From NCBI GenBank assembly GCA_903868145.1, contig CAIPTY010000077.1, positions 1 to 36,088 on the forward strand: a DNA stretch of 36,088 bases, read 5' to 3'. Source of the DNA: an uncultured Desulfuromonadales bacterium. GTDB taxonomy: Bacteria; Desulfobacterota; Desulfuromonadia; Geobacterales; Pseudopelobacteraceae. Positions 1 through 7,036 of the stretch are shown here, one piece after another; position 1 is the first letter of the stretch; each line of letters starts with the position of its first letter. Position numbers and translations under genes: made by a program. The notes beneath the pieces are model-generated. The model had not been told where the DNA came from. It saw only the letters and a list, made by a program, of their open reading frames with translations, and made no database searches.

Positions 1-117
1 CCAGACTATCTCCAGATCCACCCCGAAATATTCGTGCGCCAGCAGATTACGAAAATCTTTCACATCCTGCCATGGGATCTCCGGGTATTCTTCCTTCAAC
101 TTCTCTGACAGCTTGCC
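1..117. repeat. Direct repeat, copy 1 (hepT 3' end)
   Basis: Positions 1-117 match 834-950 in the same orientation at 114 of 117 bases; the first 99 are identical and the differences are at 100, 107 and 113. The repeat is truncated by the window edge, so its full length is unknown. It brackets the ParE-type toxin-antitoxin pair together with copy 2. Confidence 0.95.
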
Positions 118-128
118 ACAGCAAATTC
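1..128 (-). pseudogene. 3' fragment of a HepT-type toxin gene, running off the left edge
   Basis: Read on the minus strand, positions about 117 to 1 encode KLSEKLKEEYPEIPW and then RNLLAHEYFG, the R-x4-H type RNase motif region of HepT (DUF86) toxins. The fragment has no 5' half: upstream of about position 128 homology to hepT stops. Within it one G is missing near 114-118 relative to the other copy, so the reading frame shifts (GTGGGC expected, GTGGC seen). The true 3' end lies outside the window. It is nearly identical to the 3' half of the complete but broken hepT at 765-1109, so it is a duplicated remnant and not an independent gene. Confidence 0.7.
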
Positions 129-129
129 C

Positions 130-170
130 GGGGACGCCTTATTTCATCACACTTGTGGGAATGTATCCCC
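130..170. repeat. Imperfect hairpin (REP-like?) between toxin gene and hepT fragment
   Basis: GGGGA (130-134) can pair with TCCCC (166-170), and a small inner hairpin CACA/TGTG lies between them. It sits exactly in the short non-coding stretch where hepT homology ends and before the toxin stop codon. Short GGGGAC/GTCCCC palindromes of this look are common as scattered REP elements, but with only 5 outer base pairs this is a weak call. Confidence 0.3.
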
Positions 171-199
171 AGGGGCTCCAGCGTAACCGGCGCAATGCG

Positions 200-493
200 T
201 CATTCAATTCGGTCTTTCCAATATTCAGGCATTCTGCTCAGATGCATGACCGCAACAATCAGTAGATGATCCGCTTTCAAAGTGAAATAGAGCCTGAATG
301 GAAATCTCTTTACCAGGCATCGCCTGATGTCATCCTCAATTACCGTGAATGCTTTGGGGTGCTTACGCATCTTACGGATAGACGCTTCGACCTCATCAAC
401 AAATCGCCTGGCAACAAGTGGACTAATCGACACATAGTACAGGGCTGATTCCTGGTATTCTTCAAGCGCAGTCGGATGAAACCTGAATTTCAC
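200..493 (-). CDS. ParE/RelE-superfamily toxin (type II TA)
   Basis: A 97-aa protein with the layout of ParE/RelE plasmid-stabilisation toxins: an N-terminal beta strand (MKFRFHPTALEE), a helical hairpin (residues about 9-45), then a beta sheet with conserved RRCLVKRFPFRLYF and HLLIVAVMHLSRMPEYW. Members of this family either cleave ribosome-bound mRNA (RelE) or poison DNA gyrase (ParE); the sequence alone does not settle which. The start overlaps the antitoxin stop by ATGA (490-493), so the two are translationally coupled. The frame looks intact and the length is normal. It lies between two copies of the hepT 3' end, which suggests it arrived with, or was trapped by, a local duplication. Confidence 0.85.
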   Translation of the reverse strand: MKFRFHPTALEEYQESALYYVSISPLVARRFVDEVEASIRKMRKHPKAFTVIEDDIRRCLVKRFPFRLYFTLKADHLLIVAVMHLSRMPEYWKDRIE

Positions 494-726
494 TGGATAA
501 CCACGGCATTTCGGACATGTTGCAACGCATCAACTCCGTCAATGGAGTACACTTTTCCGCTCGCAACCTCAGCCATTCTCTGTTTTGCGAGATCGAGATG
601 AACTCTTTCAAGAGCGGGATCAATATGAGTTTCCACATATCCGATTAACTTTTCTGCGAGTAGCGACTGCATATCCAGTGGCAGTTGGATGGCGGTATTG
701 AATAACTCCTGAACCGTGGGTGTCAT
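490..726 (-). CDS. Addiction-module antitoxin (small acidic component)
   Basis: A 78-aa protein resembling the 'putative addiction module component' family (TIGR02574 type): a helical N-terminus with QLPLDMQSLLAEKLI, a middle DPALERVHLDLAKQRM and a C-terminal SGKV-SIDGVDAL stretch. Such proteins sit directly upstream of ParE-like toxins and neutralise them by wrapping the C-terminus over the toxin. The ribosome site AAGGA lies about 7 nt before the ATG. It overlaps the toxin gene by 4 bases. It starts 38 bp after the hepT pseudogene, so it may share the mntA promoter or have one inside the hepT 3' end. No DNA-binding domain is recognisable by eye. Confidence 0.8.
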   Translation of the reverse strand: MTPTVQELFNTAIQLPLDMQSLLAEKLIGYVETHIDPALERVHLDLAKQRMAEVASGKVYSIDGVDALQHVRNAVVIQ

Positions 727-764
727 AACCGTTCCTTTCTTTTAGCGAGAGTTCCAGGGACACA

Positions 765-1109
765 TTACATAATCCCACTCGATATCTTCTGCACAGCATC
801 CAGCAACATCGGTAAATTGTCGCGAATAGTATTCCAGACTATCTCCAGATCCACCCCGAAATATTCGTGCGCCAGCAGATTACGAAAATCTTTCACATCC
901 TGCCATGGGATCTCCGGGTATTCTTCCTTCAATTTCTCTCACAGCCTGCCAACAGCATCACCGATAATTTAAAATTCGCGGATCACAGCCGAGTAACGCA
1001 TACGGTCCTGAACGAACGTATCACAGGTCAAGCCCTGAACATACGACTGGATGGCAGCGCCGGATTCCAGAATATCCTGACAATAGAGAAGCTGTGGACG
1101 CTCAGACAT
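765..1109 (-). pseudogene. hepT: HepT-type toxin gene inactivated by two in-frame stop codons
   Basis: Reading from the ATG at 1109-1107 to the stop at 767-765 gives one continuous 114-codon frame, the normal HepT (DUF86/HEPN-like) length, broken by TAA at 971-969 (after SAVIREF) and TGA at 941-939 (after IIGDAVGRL). Both are single-base changes: family logic expects Glu at the first, and the duplicate at 1-117 keeps TCA (Ser) at the second. The C-terminal RNLLAHEYFG block with the R-x4-H RNase motif is still readable. The start overlaps the mntA stop by 8 bases, the standard antitoxin-toxin pairing. HepT is the RNase toxin that MntA AMPylates; here only the antitoxin can be made intact. Confidence 0.85.
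834..950. repeat. Direct repeat, copy 2 (hepT 3' end)
   Basis: Same orientation as 1-117, offset 833, three mismatches. This copy lies inside the hepT pseudogene. The G-to-C difference at 940 is what makes the TGA stop here, while copy 1 retains a serine codon. Confidence 0.95.
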
Positions 1110-1401
1110 GGATAATCTCCCTGGCTACCATCTCCCGAACCAACGGTTTCAAGGTACTCTCAATTCCCAAATCTACCGTCTTGCCGAACTGCTGTTCGAG
1201 ATAGCGCCTGATGCCGAGGAAATTCCCCAGGGACTTCTTTTCGGACATGATCTCAATCGCAATGTCGATATCAGAATCTTCACGGGCCTCTCCCCTGGCA
1301 TAACTGCCGAAGAGACCGACACTCACCACACCGAACCGCTGTGCCATTTCATCCTTGTGTGTCTGCAAAAAAACGATGATATCGTTTTTGTTACTGACCA
1401 T
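1102..1401 (-). CDS. mntA: MntA-type minimal nucleotidyltransferase antitoxin
   Basis: A 99-aa protein with the nucleotidyltransferase signature GLFGSYARGEAREDSDIDI (GS-x10-D-x-D) near residues 28-45, then a helix and a beta strand (KTVDLGIES). In characterised MntA-HepT modules this enzyme transfers AMP groups onto a tyrosine of HepT and so silences the RNase. The start at 1401 is chosen because GGAG lies 7 nt upstream; the frame stays open to 1560, but those extra 53 codons show no conserved features and pass through a good promoter (1459-1487). It overlaps the hepT start by 8 bases. It is intact although its toxin partner is dead, so it is an orphan antitoxin in this locus. Confidence 0.85.
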   Translation of the reverse strand: MVSNKNDIIVFLQTHKDEMAQRFGVVSVGLFGSYARGEAREDSDIDIAIEIMSEKKSLGNFLGIRRYLEQQFGKTVDLGIESTLKPLVREMVAREIIHV

Positions 1402-1458
1402 ATCGCTGCTCCAGGGAGTGATAGGAATTTGCTTTTTGAGTGCTTTTTGACTGGACGG

Positions 1459-1487
1459 AAAATACAGCCGGCGCCGGGCAATGTCAA
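1459..1487 (-). promoter_or_regulatory. Sigma70-type promoter of the mntA-hepT operon with palindromic spacer
   Basis: On the minus strand TTGACA (1487-1482) is followed after exactly 17 nt by TATTTT (1464-1459). The -35 is a perfect consensus and the -10 matches 5 of 6 if read as TATAAT with one change plus a second weak position. The spacer contains the perfect palindrome CCGGCGCCGG (1468-1477), a plausible operator for autorepression. It lies 58 bp before the mntA ATG. Confidence 0.65.
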
Positions 1488-1611
1488 TGCAATTCCGGTT
1501 AATATGGCAGAAATTTAAGGAAACAGAGAACCAACCGAGGAGCTTTTGACCTGCCACCAACCTCGAATCTGATCTTCACAAACTACCAGTACGCTCCGAC
1601 TCGCAATAGCT

Positions 1612-2499
1612 TCAACCCCGGGGATGAATCTCCCGATGCAGGCGCTTCAGGCGTTCCCGCGTGACATGGGTATATATCTGTGTGGTTGAGAGGTCGGCGT
1701 GCCCAAGCATGACCTGCACACTGCGCAGGTCGGCGCCATTTTCCAGCAGATGCGTGGCAAACGAATGCCTGAGTGTGTGGGGTGAAATATTTTTGCTGAT
1801 GCCGGCCTGGTACGTCCGCTTTTTTATGATGTTCCAGAAGGCCTGGCGGCTCATGGCGTCCCCGAGCCGGGAGAGAAACAGGAAGCGGTTCTGCCCTGCG
1901 GGATCGAGCTTGCAGCGCACTCTCTCCAGGTAATCAGCAACCCGCTGGCAGGCCGTTTCCCCGATCGGTACCAGTCGTTCCTTATTTCCTTTACCCAGCG
2001 TCATCAGATACCCCGAAGCCAGATTGACCTCCCGCAGCTTGAGCTTCACCAGTTCAGAAACCCTCAGCCCGGTTGCATAGAGCAGTTCCAGCATGGCCAG
2101 ATCACGTATATTCTCGCCTGATAGGCCGGAACAGGCGGTCAACAGGGCATCCACCTCCTGTGCGGAGAGAAAATCCGGCAGCTTGTGCAGGGTTCGGGGG
2201 GCTTCGATGATTGAGGCGGGGTTTGTTTCGGCGTAGTTCTCGATCATCAGAAACTTGTGGAACATGCGGATGGCGGAGAGGCAGCGGGCACGACTTCGAG
2301 CCCCGAGCCCCCCGGTTTTTAGCAGTCCCAGAAAAGCAGCAACATCGCCCGATGTTACATCGGCAGGTGCGTTTCTATCTTGCCGTTCCAGATAATTGAG
2401 ATACCCCGCCAGATCACGGCTGTAGGCTTCCTGAGTGTTGGCGGCGAGGCCTTTTTCAACAGCCAGATAACTTATGAAGAGATCAAGGAAGTCGTTCAT
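1612..2499 (-). CDS. xerD: Tyrosine recombinase XerD
   Basis: A 295-aa site-specific recombinase. The N-terminal SAM-like DNA-binding domain (residues about 1-95) is followed by the catalytic domain with all active-site residues visible (numbered from a GTG one codon upstream): R147 in ATGLRVSEL, K171, H242 and R245 in HTLRHSF, H268 in LGHAD, and the nucleophile Y277 in TQIYTHV. XerC/XerD resolve chromosome dimers at dif during division. The ATG at 2499 is preferred over the GTG at 2502. It begins 11 bp after the glnD stop, so the two are probably co-transcribed. Length and motifs are normal for XerD; XerC is the only serious alternative. Confidence 0.93.
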   Translation of the reverse strand: MNDFLDLFISYLAVEKGLAANTQEAYSRDLAGYLNYLERQDRNAPADVTSGDVAAFLGLLKTGGLGARSRARCLSAIRMFHKFLMIENYAETNPASIIEAPRTLHKLPDFLSAQEVDALLTACSGLSGENIRDLAMLELLYATGLRVSELVKLKLREVNLASGYLMTLGKGNKERLVPIGETACQRVADYLERVRCKLDPAGQNRFLFLSRLGDAMSRQAFWNIIKKRTYQAGISKNISPHTLRHSFATHLLENGADLRSVQVMLGHADLSTTQIYTHVTRERLKRLHREIHPRG

Positions 2500-2510
2500 C
2501 ACGCATCAGC

Positions 2511-5222
2511 TCACACCCATTCATCAATGGCCGCTTTCAATTGTGCCGTTATATCTGTGAGCTTGTCGGCATCCGTAATCTTCTGTCCAAAAATATCACG
2601 CACATAGAATACATCGGCCACCTGATCGACCTTGGTGGAAATCTTTGAAACACCGATGTAGAGCCCCAGACGGGTCAGGGTGCTGGTGATCAGGTACAGC
2701 AGACCAACCTTGTCATGGGTGTAGATATCGATGACCGAGTAGTTGTCGGAAACCTCGTTGTCAATTTCGACACGGGTTGAAAAACGCGGGGCGGGGCGTG
2801 CGGTCAACAAGGTGGGGCGTTGGCGTTTTGCCACCATTTCAGTGACACTTGCCTCACCGTGGACAACCTGCCGCATTTCATCCTGAAGCTTCTGCCAGCG
2901 CTGCTCATCCGTGATCAGCATCCCCTGGGGCGAATTGACCTGAAGGATGTCCAGAACCTTGCCGTTGCGGCTGGTATTGATCTGTGCTCCCAGGATATTG
3001 ACCCCGTTGGCGGCCATGACACCGGTAATGCGGGCAAACAGTCCCGGCATGTCATGAGTGCAGATAGTGAACTCCGAATAACCGCTCTCAGGCTGATGAA
3101 CCAGCCGCATTAATACATGGTCATCGTGCAGGCCGATCAGCAGACGGGCATGATCGGTGATCAACGGCAGATTATTGGAGAGGAGCAGTCTGACCGGCAT
3201 CGCCTTGAGCTCGTCGCGGGCTTCTGCCACGGGAAATTCGTCACCAAGCAGTTCGATGACCTTTTTAATGACGGCCTTGACCCGATCGCTGCTGGCCTCA
3301 AGACGAAAATCTCCCCGCTCCAGAATATTGAAGGCCTTTTCGTACAGTTCCTGAAACAGGAGCGCTTTCCAGGTAGTCCAGACTTCCGACCCGACAGCTC
3401 TGACATCGGCTATCGTCAACAGGAACAGCATTTTAAGATTTTCGCTGGTCTCCATCTGGCGGGCAAACTGGAGGATCATCTTCTCATCTTGCAGATCGCG
3501 CCGCTGGGATATATGGGCAAAGACCAGATGTTGACGCACCAGAAACTCAAGCCGCTCGCTATCCTCTTTTGAAAGTCCCATCCTGCGGGCAATGGTCGGA
3601 ATCATGGCGGCGCCCTTCTCGGCATGCCCGCCACCTTCACCTTTTCCAATGTCGTGGAATAACACCGAAAGGATCAACAGCTCGGGCTTGCCGATCTGTC
3701 CGGCTATCTCGCAGGCAAAGGGAATCAGTTTCCTGGATTGGCCACTGAGCATCTTCTCGGCTTCTTCCACGGCAAACAGGGTGTGAATGTCAACGGTATA
3801 GATATGGTAAATGTCATGCTGAACCTTGCAGTAGATATGTTCCAGCTCAGGTATGAAACAGTTGAGAAACTCCAGATGGTGCATTAACCGCAGTGTCTCG
3901 GCCACATGATGGGGTGCCCTCAGGATGTTCATAAAAGATTGGTTCACATCACGATTGCGACGAAATTTGTCGTTGACCAGACCGAGATTTTTCCTGATCA
4001 ACCCCTTGACACGCACATTCAGTTGTGCCCGATGTTTCTGGGCCAGCTCGAAAATTCGCATCAGCACGGTGTGATTCGCCGCCACCACCGATTCATCCGG
4101 GACAATCAGTTCCCCCTTGAGCACGAAGCAGCCATCCCCCACCGGTCGCCGCACGAAATAACCCAGGATTTTGAGCGCCCCCTCGTCCCGCCAGATACAG
4201 CTGGAAACCAGGCTTGAGGCAAAATGTTCGACCCGGTTGGCATGGCGGTAATAATCCCGCATGAAGTCCTCAACCGCCAGAACCCTGCCGCGATCACTGT
4301 ATCCGAAGAAAGCCGCCAGATGAACCTGAGCGTCGAAGGTCAGTTGATCATTTTTACGGCCACTGAAATAATGCAGCTCGTTACGGATACGCCAGAGATA
4401 GTCAAGGGCATCGTTATAGCTATCCAGCTCTTCTTCACTCAAAATACCCTTTATAATAAGCTCCCTGGGTTCTGAAAACTTGTATTTTACCCGGGCAACC
4501 CACATGGCGGTCTGCAGGTCGCGCAGTCCCCCCTCCCCTTCTTTCAGATTAGGTTCCAGCAGATAGACGGTCGAGCCGTACTTCTCGCGGCGTACCTTCA
4601 TGTCAGATAGTTTTTCCTTGATGAACTTGTCACTGGACCTGGGCAGAATCTGGGAAAATATCACCTTGTGCAGATTATCGAACAGGGGCCTGCTGCCGGA
4701 CAGGTAGCGGGAATCCATCAGCGCCGTCTTAACAGTGCCGTCCGATGCGGCCATTTCAACGCAGTCGGCGATGACCCGCACCGAATAGCCCACATCCAGA
4801 CGCATGTCCCAGAGGAAATAAAGCAGCTTCTGGGCGATGTCCTCTATCCGTGGGGTCGGTATGGAGCCATCATGCAGGAACATGATATCCACATCGGAAT
4901 AGGGATTCAACTCGCCGCGACCATAGCCACCCACCGCCACCAGAGTGATATGATCCATCAGGGCACCGCTACCGTCGAGATCGAAGATGATGCTGTTGAG
5001 CAGTTTGTTGTTGAGCTCGTCCATCATGTCGCACAACAGGTGAGTCACATCAGCGCCGGATGCACCGCTGTTATGGTGCTGCCTGATATCATCGCGATAA
5101 CGGGCCAGGAAGCTCTTGCATCCGGAAAAGTAAAGCGGCCGTTTTTCTTCAAATCCCGCCATACCGGCGTCACCAACGGCGTTGATGTCATCGGGAAAAT
5201 ACTGATCAATATAGAACTGCAT
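2511..5222 (-). CDS. glnD: Bifunctional [protein-PII] uridylyltransferase / uridylyl-removing enzyme GlnD
   Basis: A 903-aa nitrogen-status sensor that uridylylates PII (GlnB/GlnK) when glutamine is low and removes UMP when it is high. Visible in order: the nucleotidyltransferase motif GGYGRGEL-x4-DVD (about 98-112), the central GlnD helical region with EGEGGLRDLQTA (about 229-240), an HD phosphohydrolase domain with FHDIGKG (about 522-528), and two C-terminal ACT domains (FTICTHDMPGLFARI and VIDIYTHDKVGLLYLI) that bind glutamine. The start at 5222 is chosen because GGAGG lies 4 nt upstream; a TTG seven codons earlier has no ribosome site. Full-length and apparently intact. Confidence 0.96.
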   Translation of the reverse strand: MQFYIDQYFPDDINAVGDAGMAGFEEKRPLYFSGCKSFLARYRDDIRQHHNSGASGADVTHLLCDMMDELNNKLLNSIIFDLDGSGALMDHITLVAVGGYGRGELNPYSDVDIMFLHDGSIPTPRIEDIAQKLLYFLWDMRLDVGYSVRVIADCVEMAASDGTVKTALMDSRYLSGSRPLFDNLHKVIFSQILPRSSDKFIKEKLSDMKVRREKYGSTVYLLEPNLKEGEGGLRDLQTAMWVARVKYKFSEPRELIIKGILSEEELDSYNDALDYLWRIRNELHYFSGRKNDQLTFDAQVHLAAFFGYSDRGRVLAVEDFMRDYYRHANRVEHFASSLVSSCIWRDEGALKILGYFVRRPVGDGCFVLKGELIVPDESVVAANHTVLMRIFELAQKHRAQLNVRVKGLIRKNLGLVNDKFRRNRDVNQSFMNILRAPHHVAETLRLMHHLEFLNCFIPELEHIYCKVQHDIYHIYTVDIHTLFAVEEAEKMLSGQSRKLIPFACEIAGQIGKPELLILSVLFHDIGKGEGGGHAEKGAAMIPTIARRMGLSKEDSERLEFLVRQHLVFAHISQRRDLQDEKMILQFARQMETSENLKMLFLLTIADVRAVGSEVWTTWKALLFQELYEKAFNILERGDFRLEASSDRVKAVIKKVIELLGDEFPVAEARDELKAMPVRLLLSNNLPLITDHARLLIGLHDDHVLMRLVHQPESGYSEFTICTHDMPGLFARITGVMAANGVNILGAQINTSRNGKVLDILQVNSPQGMLITDEQRWQKLQDEMRQVVHGEASVTEMVAKRQRPTLLTARPAPRFSTRVEIDNEVSDNYSVIDIYTHDKVGLLYLITSTLTRLGLYIGVSKISTKVDQVADVFYVRDIFGQKITDADKLTDITAQLKAAIDEWV

Positions 5223-5358
5223 GAAGCCTCCACTGTTATTCAATGATGATTCTTATGCTACGATTATGGTTGCAATGGCAACGATTTTTTCGTCTCACCC
5301 ATTCCGATTTGATGATATAGAATAGGTGAGCCTGCACCATTTCTGTGAGGAGAACTCC

Positions 5359-5409
5359 ATGCCGCACGATTTGATGGGAACTTTTACTGAAATGAATCTG
5401 TCCGATTAG
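5359..5409 (+). CDS. Possible 16-codon leader ORF before the ECF sigma gene
   Basis: ATG at 5359 has a strong ribosome site (GTGAGGAG, about 7 nt upstream) and reads MPHDLMGTFTEMNLSD before TAG at 5407. The stop is 2 nt before the sigma-factor ATG and in another frame, so if translated it could feed ribosomes onto the sigma gene, which has no ribosome site of its own. The competing reading is that this stretch is simply a sigma-factor promoter (5377-5405) and the ORF is fortuitous. Both could be used from different transcripts. Too short to judge by sequence alone. Confidence 0.3.
   Translation: MPHDLMGTFTEMNLSD
5377..5405 (+). promoter_or_regulatory. ECF-type promoter just upstream of the sigma gene (autoregulation)
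   Basis: GGAACTT (5377-5383), 16-nt spacer, GTCCGA (5400-5405). This matches the RpoE-family pattern (GGAACTT ... GTC) and shares TGGGAACTTTT plus TGTC, at identical spacing, with the element at 8263-8291. A start site 6-7 nt past the -10 would fall at or next to the A of the sigma ATG (5412), implying a leaderless mRNA. Confidence 0.7.
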
Positions 5410-5411
5410 TC

Positions 5412-6017
5412 ATGGGTACGGAGAGATTGGATACCCGCGATGACGCGACCCTTGCTGACGCCTGCCGTGCCGGTGATACAGCCGCCTTTGAGTATCTGGT
5501 AAGGCGGCATCAGCGCATGTTGCTTAATGTGGCATTCCGCATGACCGGCGTCTACGAGGATGCCTGCGATGTCGTCCAGGAGGCATTTATTATGGCCTGG
5601 CGCAAGATTGCCGATTTTCGCGGCGAGGCACGCTTCACGACCTGGATGACCGCAATCGTGCTCAATCTGTCCCGAAACCGCCTGAAACAGTTGCACGTTG
5701 CGGAACGCCGCACAGCCTACTCTCTGGATGCACCCATTCCGGGGAGTGCAGGCGAGATGATGCCCGATCCGCCCAGCGATGCGCCATCAGTGCTGCACCA
5801 GATGGAAGAGGCCGAAATCCGGCAGGCCGTGCAGCGCTGCATCGATGCACTCACCATGGAATTCCGGGAAGTGCTGGTGCTGAGAGACATGCAGGGCATG
5901 CCCTACGATCAGGTCGGCGCAGCGCTCAACTTACGGGAAGGCACCGTAAAATCGCGCCTGTTCCGGGCACGTGACGCGGTCAGGGATTGTGTCAGGAAAT
6001 CGGTGGGGACACCATGA
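5412..6017 (+). CDS. ECF-family RNA polymerase sigma factor (RpoE-like)
   Basis: A 201-aa sigma70-family factor with only regions 2 and 4. Region 2 spans about 22-98 (AFEYLVRRHQRMLLNVAFRM, then DVVQEAFIMAWRKI and TTWMTAIVLNLSRNRLK); region 4 spans about 135-192 with the helix-turn-helix MPYDQVGAALNLREGTVKSR. A Pro-rich linker (104-125) separates them. In frame upstream of 5412 there is a stop at 5388 and no other start codon, so the ATG at 5412 is forced; no ribosome site precedes it. It overlaps the next gene, a membrane anti-sigma factor, by ATGA, which strongly suggests a partner-switching pair that responds to an envelope signal. Confidence 0.93.
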   Translation: MGTERLDTRDDATLADACRAGDTAAFEYLVRRHQRMLLNVAFRMTGVYEDACDVVQEAFIMAWRKIADFRGEARFTTWMTAIVLNLSRNRLKQLHVAERRTAYSLDAPIPGSAGEMMPDPPSDAPSVLHQMEEAEIRQAVQRCIDALTMEFREVLVLRDMQGMPYDQVGAALNLREGTVKSRLFRARDAVRDCVRKSVGTP

Positions 6018-7036
6018 ACAGCCACTCTGACATTCGCACACTGTTGTCAGGCTACTGTGGGGATGACCTGCCAGCATCCGAACGCACTGCTGTTGAAGAG
6101 CACCTGAAGCTCTGCCCGGACTGCCGTGCTGAGCTGCTGGAACTCCAGACCACACTGCGGGTGATCCGAACGACTCCCGGAATTGAACCGCCCCCCTGGC
6201 TGACGACACGTATCATGGCCCATGTCAGGGAAGAGCAGGCAGAGAAGCAGGGGTGGCTGAAACGCCTCTTCTTCCCGCTGCGAATCAAGATTCCGCTGGA
6301 ACTTACGGCGCTTCTGGTGGTCTGTCTGTGTGGCTACTACCTGACGCGGACAGTAGAGACCGAACTGAGATCGCCGCAGATGCTTCAGGATGCTCCCGCT
6401 CCCGCATCGGCACCACGAGTCGAACGGAAGCCTGATATGCCCAAGGAAAAACCGATACTTCCTGAACCGTCACGCACAAAGACCGCTCCGATTGCGCCGC
6501 CGGTTCAATCTCCGCCTGCCAGCCGGGAGGAATCCGTTCAACACGCTGCCCCCCAGACCTTTGCACCGGCTCCACCAGCCTTGAAACGGGAGCAGCCTTC
6601 GCCGAGTGGGGGTTCCGACGCCGTCCGATCCGAAAGTATCCCGGCTGACAAAACAAACAACCGCGCCATGGAAGCAGCACCTGTTGCAAAGAAAAAGTCT
6701 GCACGGGGGGAGATGCGTTTTGAGCCCGGAAACGTGAACCCGGGCGCTGCCAGCAAAGCCACAGCAAGGGCTGTGAAGGATAAACTCCCCCAGATGACAC
6801 TCCGCCTGGACGTTTCAGATAAAAGCAGTGCAGCCCGCGCTATCCGCCTGGCCGCCTCGCGGAGTGGCGCCGGGGTGGTAGATGAATTCCGACACTCCTC
6901 CGGTCGATTAACGCTGAAGATCCCCGCCGCGCGTTTTGAAGAATTCTGCGACCGGTTGGCGCTCATAGGACACATCAGCGAACAGCCCGAGCCGCCCCTC
7001 AATGTTCAGATGCTGGAGGTAACCATCCTGTGGTGA
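6014..7036 (+). CDS. Membrane-anchored zinc-finger anti-sigma factor
   Basis: A 340-aa single-pass membrane protein. The cytoplasmic N-terminus carries the ZAS motif H30-x3-C34-x2-C37 (EEHLKLCPDC), with a further Cys15; this domain grips the cognate ECF sigma factor. A transmembrane helix spans about 93-112 (ELTALLVVCLCGYYL). Then comes a long Pro/Ala/Lys-rich linker (about 120-255) and a folded-looking C-terminal domain (about 260-340) ending EPPLNVQMLEVTILW, presumably in the periplasm; it may correspond to a DUF2275- or DUF4349-like domain, but this is uncertain. The start at 6014 is chosen for the 4-base overlap with the sigma stop and a GGTGGGG ribosome site. Release probably follows proteolysis, as for other membrane anti-sigmas (family knowledge). 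Confidence 0.88.
   Translation: MNSHSDIRTLLSGYCGDDLPASERTAVEEHLKLCPDCRAELLELQTTLRVIRTTPGIEPPPWLTTRIMAHVREEQAEKQGWLKRLFFPLRIKIPLELTALLVVCLCGYYLTRTVETELRSPQMLQDAPAPASAPRVERKPDMPKEKPILPEPSRTKTAPIAPPVQSPPASREESVQHAAPQTFAPAPPALKREQPSPSGGSDAVRSESIPADKTNNRAMEAAPVAKKKSARGEMRFEPGNVNPGAASKATARAVKDKLPQMTLRLDVSDKSSAARAIRLAASRSGAGVVDEFRHSSGRLTLKIPAARFEEFCDRLALIGHISEQPEPPLNVQMLEVTILW

Noticed and set aside
867-1115. Plus-strand open frame across the hepT region
   Set aside because: It is the shadow of hepT. The minus strand reads a full-length HepT protein with two stops and the right overlap with mntA.
1402-1560. 53-codon N-terminal extension of MntA
   Set aside because: It runs through a consensus promoter and shows no conserved residues; the ATG at 1401 has a ribosome site and gives the normal family length.
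5269-5282. GTTGC-AATG-GCAAC hairpin in the glnD/sigma divergent gap
   Set aside because: A 5-bp stem is too short to separate from chance, and it does not align with any convincing promoter element.
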